A stretch of 64,000 nt of DNA from Actinomycetes bacterium. Its GTDB lineage: Bacteria > Actinomycetota > Actinomycetes > Nanopelagicales > Nanopelagicaceae. Location: NCBI GenBank assembly GCA_025360085.1, contig JANYCW010000007.1, positions 62,001-126,000 of the forward strand, read 5' to 3'. The translations under genes were made by a program, and so were the position numbers. The notes under the pieces were generated by a model, which was not told the origin of the DNA, made no database searches, and worked only from the letters and a program-made list of their open reading frames with translations. This document shows positions 59,568-64,000 of this stretch, piece by piece (within the stretch, counting starts at the first letter, position 1; every line of letters starts with the position of its first letter).

Positions 59568-61081
59568 AGAATTATGATTGTGATGTAATTATTATCGGTG
59601 GTGGCCACAATGGATTAGTTGCGGCGGCTTATTTGGCTCGCGCGGGAAAAAAAGTTCGAATTCTTGAGGCTAACGCGCAAATTGGTGGGGCGACAACGAG
59701 CGTCAAAGCCTTTCCAGATTTTGACGCGCGACTATCGCGTTACTCATATCTCGTGTCATTGTTACCGGATTCGATTATTAAGGATCTTGGTCTTAATTTT
59801 GAGTGTATTTCGCGGAAAATTTCCAGCTTTACGCCATATGAACGTGATGGAAAAAACCATGGACTCTTAGTATCCAGAGAATGGGATGCACTAACGCAGG
59901 CATCATTTACTGTATTAGATGCAAGTGGAGTCGAGGCACGTGCGTGGCAAAAGTTTTATGGCGAAATTGGGCAATTTGCACAGCGAATTGCCCCCACATT
60001 ACTCGAGCCTTTAATGACTCGTACTGAGTTAAGAAATTTTATTGCACTTCCAGAGATATGGGATTACTTGATTGAGAAACCTATCGGCGAGATTATTTCT
60101 GCACGATTTAATGATGACCTCGTGCGTGGAATAGTTCTGAGTGACGCCCTAATTGGAACTTTTACTTCAGCATTTGAGATTCAAGCAAATATCTGTTTTC
60201 TTTATCACTTAATCGGGAACGGTACGGGGGAGTGGAAAGTTCCGAAAGGCGGAATGGGTGTACTTGTAAGTGAACTCGAACGCATAGCGCGCGATTTTGG
60301 GGTAGAGATCGAAGTGAATCAACGAGTCACTTCAGTTATTAGCGATCAAGATGGCGTGAGCGTGAAAACAGTCACGGGGCAAACGTTATCCGCGCCATTT
60401 CTCTTATCAAATGCCGCCCCGCAAACTCTTGCCTCCTTACGTGGTAGGACGCCACCCGTAAGTCTTGATGGCTCACAATTAAAGATAAATATCCTATTAA
60501 AGAGGTTTCCTCAACTTAAATCAGGTGTCGACCCGCAACTGGCATTTGCTGGCACTTTTCACGCTAATGAATCTTTTTCAGCTTTCGAAGCCACATTTAC
60601 GGCGGCAAGAAATGGAGTTATGCCGGCCTTAATGCCAATTGAAATGTACTGCCACACCTTGACTGATCCTTCCATTCTGAGCGCCGAGCTTCAAGAATTG
60701 GGCTATCAAACACTCACTCTCTTTGGATTGCATACTCCGGCGACACTATTTGATGTCAATAATGAGACCGCTAGAGAGCGCGCATTAGAGTCGGCCTTGG
60801 CCTCTTTGAATCAATATCTTGCCGAGCCGATTGAAGATCTAATTGCTGGAATTGAAGTTAAAACCCCATTAGATATTCAAAAGGAGATTGGCCTGCCTCG
60901 TGGAAATATCTTTCACCAAAACCTTCACTTTCCTTTCCGTGAAGATGGCAGTGAGCCAAGTTGGGGAGTTGAGAGCGATGACCCAAGGATATTTATTTGC
61001 GGGGCAGGTGCGATTCGTGGCGGTGGCGTCAGCGGTGTGCCGGGACATAATGCGGCAATGGCAGTACTGGCAAAGGCTTAG
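59564..61081 (+). CDS. FAD-dependent oxidoreductase of the phytoene desaturase/PYROXD2 type
   Basis: A 505-residue flavoprotein. The dinucleotide-binding DVIIIGGGHNGLVAAAYLARAG opens it and the amine-oxidase-like C-terminal FICGAGAIRGGGVSGVPGHNA closes it, both as in the CrtI-related PYROXD2 group. Carotenoid genes are not nearby, so a carotenoid substrate is unsupported. ATGA overlap with the PLP enzyme upstream. Its TAG stop forms the first half of the -10 box of the next gene. Confidence 0.88.
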   Translation: MKNYDCDVIIIGGGHNGLVAAAYLARAGKKVRILEANAQIGGATTSVKAFPDFDARLSRYSYLVSLLPDSIIKDLGLNFECISRKISSFTPYERDGKNHGLLVSREWDALTQASFTVLDASGVEARAWQKFYGEIGQFAQRIAPTLLEPLMTRTELRNFIALPEIWDYLIEKPIGEIISARFNDDLVRGIVLSDALIGTFTSAFEIQANICFLYHLIGNGTGEWKVPKGGMGVLVSELERIARDFGVEIEVNQRVTSVISDQDGVSVKTVTGQTLSAPFLLSNAAPQTLASLRGRTPPVSLDGSQLKINILLKRFPQLKSGVDPQLAFAGTFHANESFSAFEATFTAARNGVMPALMPIEMYCHTLTDPSILSAELQELGYQTLTLFGLHTPATLFDVNNETARERALESALASLNQYLAEPIEDLIAGIEVKTPLDIQKEIGLPRGNIFHQNLHFPFREDGSEPSWGVESDDPRIFICGAGAIRGGGVSGVPGHNAAMAVLAKA

Positions 61082-61084
61082 GCT
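61079..61084 (+). promoter_or_regulatory. Predicted leaderless -10 made from a stop codon
   Basis: TAGGCT begins with the TAG stop of the oxidoreductase gene and lies 6 bases before the ATG at 61091. Confidence 0.5.
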
Positions 61085-61090
61085 CAACAC

Positions 61091-62146
61091 ATGGACAAAC
61101 ACATAGAGACCACGGCCATCACTGCCGGACGACCAGATATCGCACCTGATGCCTCACTTAATCCACCAGTAGTTCTCACTTCAACCTTTCATTCTGGTGG
61201 GCCGATTGGATATGGCCGATATGGAAATCAAACTTGGAGCGCACTTGAGAGTGCAATCGGGGAGTTAGAGGGCGGCTCAACTTTAATTTTTTCATCTGGA
61301 ATGGCGGCAATCAGCGCAGTCTTTTCAATTCTTCCTATCGGAGCACCGATTGTCGCCTCAAATCAGGGCTATAGCGGAGTCATGACATTACTCAACGCAT
61401 TTCATGAAAGCGGTCGCTTAGAAGTTCGTTTTGTCGATGTAGTTAACACTAATGAAGTTATCGAAGCGATGAAAGGTTGTGCCCTTGTATGGCTCGAATC
61501 ACCAACTAATCCTTGTTTAGATGTGGCTGAACTTGAAATTTTAATTGCTCATGCCAAAAAACTCGGAATAGGAGTTGCCGTAGACAACACCTTTGCAACT
61601 CCACTTGTCCAAAATCCGTTGGCGATGGGTGCAGATATTGTCATGCACTCAGTTACTAAGTTTCTTTCAGGCCATAGTGATGTCCTCATGGGTTCACTGT
61701 CGACAAATGACCCCGCTCTACTCAAACGACTGACAGATTCAAGAAGCTTTAATGGATCAATTCCTGGGCCATTTGAAGCATGGCTAGCCTTGCGCGGGCT
61801 TCGAACCTTCCCATTGCGTTTTAATAAATCGCAAGAAAGTGCAAAGATTCTTATTGAACGCCTCAAGGTGCACCCTAAAATTCGCCGAGTTAGATACCCA
61901 GGCTTTGGTGCAATCATCTCTTTCGAGGTGGATGGAACGGGCGAACAAACTCAAAAGGTATGTGATTCGTCACGGCTTATTACTCATGCAACAAGTTTGG
62001 GTGGAGTTGAATCGCTATGGGAGCGCCGCCGCCGCTGGCCAATGGAGAGCTTGTCCGTTCCCGAGCAGTTAATTCGCCTTTCAGTGGGTTGCGAACATGT
62101 AGAAGATATCTGGAACGACATCGAAGAAGCCCTAGCATCTATCTAG
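61091..62146 (+). CDS. Cystathionine gamma-synthase/lyase family enzyme, shortened
   Basis: A 351-residue Cys/Met metabolism PLP enzyme, about 30-40 residues short of the usual 380-400. Visible motifs: GYGRYGNQTWSALE, FSSGMAAISAV, VWLESPTNPCLDV, AVDNTFATPL and the PLP lysine in HSVTKFLSGHSDVLMG. The usual segment between YPG and GF(G)xMxSFE, about 15-20 residues with HPxHxxAxxQM, is missing: the protein reads RYPGFGAIISFEV. The catalytic core is intact. It could be gamma-synthase, gamma-lyase or a related enzyme. Confidence 0.88.
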   Translation: MDKHIETTAITAGRPDIAPDASLNPPVVLTSTFHSGGPIGYGRYGNQTWSALESAIGELEGGSTLIFSSGMAAISAVFSILPIGAPIVASNQGYSGVMTLLNAFHESGRLEVRFVDVVNTNEVIEAMKGCALVWLESPTNPCLDVAELEILIAHAKKLGIGVAVDNTFATPLVQNPLAMGADIVMHSVTKFLSGHSDVLMGSLSTNDPALLKRLTDSRSFNGSIPGPFEAWLALRGLRTFPLRFNKSQESAKILIERLKVHPKIRRVRYPGFGAIISFEVDGTGEQTQKVCDSSRLITHATSLGGVESLWERRRRWPMESLSVPEQLIRLSVGCEHVEDIWNDIEEALASI

Positions 62147-62168
62147 AGAAAAATTGGGCAATAGCGAG

Positions 62169-62174
62169 TATTTT
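62169..62174 (+). promoter_or_regulatory. Predicted leaderless -10 for the 49-aa gene
   Basis: TATTTT, 6 bases before the ATG at 62181. Confidence 0.45.
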
Positions 62175-62180
62175 TAGAAC

Positions 62181-62330
62181 ATGGCCAAAGTGTTACGGCG
62201 GATATTTGCGGCAGTGACCGTCTCACTTTTGGCATTTCGTGCCGTTGGGTCATTTCTATCTTGGATTGAGAGTCAAGAAAATTCATCCGATGACACCTGG
62301 GTTGACGAGAATGAATTCGAAGATGCTTGA
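62181..62330 (+). CDS. Small membrane protein, 49 aa
   Basis: Begins MAKVLRRIFAAVTVSLLAFR and ends with an acidic tail (DDTWVDENEFEDA). A basic start, one hydrophobic helix (about residues 9-28) and the acidic tail suggest a single-span membrane protein with the N-terminus inside. A leaderless-type box precedes it and the next membrane protein gene overlaps it by 8 bases, which supports that it is real. No family recognised. Confidence 0.6.
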   Translation: MAKVLRRIFAAVTVSLLAFRAVGSFLSWIESQENSSDDTWVDENEFEDA

Positions 62331-62706
62331 TGAGGCTTATATTCCTGGCAAATGCAATATTGGAGGAGGCGAAGCAAAACGAAGGAAGTTAGTCGGATTC
62401 TTGGCGCTAATTTTTTCAGCCTTTTTATTGCTGTCTTTAATTTTGGTACAAGCTCCGCGGGAAGCACGGCTAGGAATTTTCGTCCCACTGATAATCGCGA
62501 GCATAGGATATTTCCAGTCTCGGAATAAATTTTGTCTAGCATTCGGAATGGCTGGTACCTTTAATTTAGGAAAGCTCGGGGATGTTTCGCGAGTCAGCAA
62601 TCCGGTCGATAGGGCCGCTGATAGGGCCTACGCCTACAAAATACTGGGAAAATCTTTTCTTATGGCAGTTATAGCGACAGTAGGGGTATTCGTACTACCC
62701 TTCTAA
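62323..62706 (+). CDS. Membrane protein of unknown function with a CNIG motif
   Basis: About 127 residues from the ATG at 62323; upstream in-frame ATGs at 62311 and 62290 lie within the 49-aa gene. It has YIPGKCNIGGGEAKRRKLVG before the first helix, then helices near residues 24-42, 50-65 and 108-126, and a middle polar part RNKFCLAFGMAGTFNLGKLGD with a second Cys. The CNIGxxExxRR start followed by helices recurs in actinobacterial and cyanobacterial membrane proteins I cannot name. Two cysteines near the membrane may matter. Confidence 0.7.
   Translation: MLDEAYIPGKCNIGGGEAKRRKLVGFLALIFSAFLLLSLILVQAPREARLGIFVPLIIASIGYFQSRNKFCLAFGMAGTFNLGKLGDVSRVSNPVDRAADRAYAYKILGKSFLMAVIATVGVFVLPF
62696..62701 (+). 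promoter_or_regulatory. Predicted leaderless -10 for hpf
   Basis: TACCCT, 7 bases before the ATG at 62709, inside the last codons of the membrane protein gene. Confidence 0.5.
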
Positions 62707-62708
62707 GT

Positions 62709-63050
62709 ATGAAGATTCATATTCATACTCGCAATGCAGATTTAGCAGAAGACTTCCGGTCTATCGTCGAAGAAAAAATCAATTCAATGGAGCGATTTAA
62801 TATTGTTATTGATCGCGTAGAGGTTGAAGTTCTTCATGAAGCTAACCCTCGTCAAGGGAAAAATTCACACCTTGTAATTTTAACTTCACATGGTTCTGGT
62901 CCCCTCATTCGTGCAGAGGCCGCAGAATTCAATGATGTTGCCGCCTTTGACATTGCGGTTAAAGCCTTTGCTTTACAGATACGAAAAATTCATGAACGAA
63001 TGAAAGACTTTGACCGAGAAACTCTAAGAAAACACAAAAACGTAATTTAA
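62709..63050 (+). CDS. hpf: Ribosome hibernation factor, short form (RaiA/HPF N-domain only)
   Basis: A 113-residue protein with the beta-alpha-beta-beta-beta-alpha HPF fold: MKIHIHTRNADLAEDFRSIV, FNIVIDRVEVEVLHEANPRQG, VILTSHGSGPLIRAEAAEFND and AFDIAVKAFALQIRKIHERMKD. It binds the small subunit and stops translation in stationary phase. Actinobacteria usually have the long form of about 220 residues with a C-terminal dimerisation domain; that domain is missing, so it may not form 100S dimers by itself. Stop shared with terC on the other strand. Confidence 0.88.
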   Translation: MKIHIHTRNADLAEDFRSIVEEKINSMERFNIVIDRVEVEVLHEANPRQGKNSHLVILTSHGSGPLIRAEAAEFNDVAAFDIAVKAFALQIRKIHERMKDFDRETLRKHKNVI

Positions 63051-63952
63051 ATAATTGCAGAGCCATCCTTTCGAGTTGCTGTAAGACTTGCGACTGTTGT
63101 AATGAGAAGACTTAAAATAATCACGCCGAGACTGACTTCAAGGCTGATGTCTGGAATAGGCAGACCACCAATTTTGTCGATATTAATTGCATGGAATGCT
63201 TCCATCATCATCTTGATGCCGATGAAAGCCAAAATAAAAGAGAGACCTTTAGATAGAAAAATTAAGCGAGAGAGTAGACCTTCGAGTAGAAAGTAGAGCT
63301 GGCGCAGACCCATTAGAGCAAAGATATTTGCAGTAGTCACAATGTAAGGATCTTTAGTCAAACCAAAAATCGCTGGAATGGAATCCAATGAGAACACCAA
63401 ATTTGTGAGGCCAAGCGCAATGAGAGCAATTGAAAAGATACTCATTCCTCGGGATTTTAACGAAGTTATAACTCGACTTTCCTTAAACTCTTCGTCATTT
63501 TTTTCCTTTGCTAAAGTGTAAGCCGTATAAATAAGGAAAGCACCAAAGAGAAAGAAAATACTTGAAAAACGCGATATTAACGCCGCACCTAATGGAATCA
63601 AGAGTCCACGTATGGCAATAGTGAGTATGATGCCTAATAACAAGACAAGTTGTTGGCGCTCTTTCTGGACTTTTAAGTGAGTCAATAAGATTATAAATAC
63701 AAAGATATTATCGACTGAGAGTGCGTATTCGGTGAGCCAACCTGCAAAGAACTCCTTTTGACCTTGATCGCTTACCCATTGAGGAAGTAAGGCGCCAAAG
63801 GCCAGAGCCGTACCGATATAGAAGAGGGTCCAAAAAGCCGCCTCAGTAATTGAAGTCTGCTTATTGCGACGGACGAAGGCAATTACTAAATCAAAGATTA
63901 TAACGGCAGCTAATGCGCAAATAGTAATCAGCCATGTCGTCATAGATTCCAT
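63047..63952 (-). CDS. TerC family integral membrane protein
   Basis: A 301-residue protein with about eight helices. TerC hallmarks are EYALSVDNIFVFIILLTHL with its acidic in-membrane residues and LVFSLDSIPAIFGLTKDPYIV. Members include tellurite-resistance TerC and metal exporters such as Mn2+ efflux Alx; the native role here is probably metal homeostasis (inference). No leaderless box fits the ATG at 63952; an ATG at 63943 is also possible. Convergent with hpf, sharing TTAA. Confidence 0.9.
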   Translation of the reverse strand: MESMTTWLITICALAAVIIFDLVIAFVRRNKQTSITEAAFWTLFYIGTALAFGALLPQWVSDQGQKEFFAGWLTEYALSVDNIFVFIILLTHLKVQKERQQLVLLLGIILTIAIRGLLIPLGAALISRFSSIFFLFGAFLIYTAYTLAKEKNDEEFKESRVITSLKSRGMSIFSIALIALGLTNLVFSLDSIPAIFGLTKDPYIVTTANIFALMGLRQLYFLLEGLLSRLIFLSKGLSFILAFIGIKMMMEAFHAINIDKIGGLPIPDISLEVSLGVIILSLLITTVASLTATRKDGSAII

Positions 63953-64000
63953 GGCGCTATTCTGTCAGTTAACTTAGGCACCAAATGGTTGAAAGTGCTG

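Noticed and set aside
59564..61081. Carotenoid desaturase (crtI) as part of a rhodopsin/carotenoid pathway
   Set aside because: No phytoene synthase, cyclase or rhodopsin gene nearby; the sequence fits the wider PYROXD2-like group just as well.

Overview
The window reads as a piece of a small, gene-dense actinobacterial chromosome of moderate GC, most like the freshwater planktonic acI lineage (Nanopelagicales, 'Candidatus Planktophila/Nanopelagicus'); the lineage is inferred from gene content and style, not from a database match. Actinobacterial markers include two WhiB-type iron-sulfur regulators, mycothiol biosynthesis (MshB), a three-part acyl-CoA carboxylase with a tiny epsilon subunit, MtrA/MtrB, PdtaS, actinobacterial DapD and several actinobacterial families of unknown function (DUF3107, DUF3117, DUF3499, DUF5719, DUF6459, DUF6912). 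I saw no mobile element, prophage, CRISPR array, rRNA or intact tRNA.

Layout. 1-9288 (minus strand) is one long operon: carboxylase beta and epsilon subunits, Maf, biotin-carboxylase/BCCP subunit, then purine nucleoside phosphorylase, a PGM2-like phosphomutase, deoxyribose-phosphate aldolase and two aldehyde dehydrogenases, a plausible (deoxy)nucleoside-to-acetate route. 9.3-12 kb: BirA, PurK, PurE, CoA-binding protein. 12-18.4 kb: an envelope polysaccharide block (UDP-glucose dehydrogenase, LCP ligase, glycosyltransferase, ABC exporter, SpoIID-like protein). 18.4-26.8 kb: DapD, LOG, a sigma-region-4-only protein, DUF3117, leucyl aminopeptidase, O-methyltransferase, HtrA, TatB, Mrp, DUF1003, MgtE-like protein. 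26.9-36.6 kb: EamA transporter, PHP, MarC, DEAD helicase, DUF3107, TetR, MoeZ, MshB, ferredoxin, DapC, sugar nucleotidyltransferase. 36.7-54.7 kb follows the known mycobacterial order WhiB2 / glycosyltransferase / DUF3499 / ManB / SahH / MtrAB / ComF / SecA / ... / PdtaS / WhiB1, with losses such as lpqB. 55-64 kb: MsrAB, AlkA-like glycosylase, LacI regulator, PLP enzymes, FAD oxidoreductase, small membrane proteins, a short HPF and TerC.

The strongest signal not explained by the genes is in how they are started and stopped. At least 24 starts lie exactly 6-7 bases downstream of a TANNNT hexamer and lack a Shine-Dalgarno sequence, which is the layout expected of leaderless mRNAs. Some of these -10 boxes are shared between two divergent genes, and some begin with the stop codon of the preceding gene. 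Convergent genes repeatedly end on a shared TTAA/CTAA, leaving no room for terminators. The two whiB genes are exceptions: they have leaders, Shine-Dalgarno sites and perfect palindromes at the promoter. A decayed tRNA-like element lies between whiB1 and msrA.
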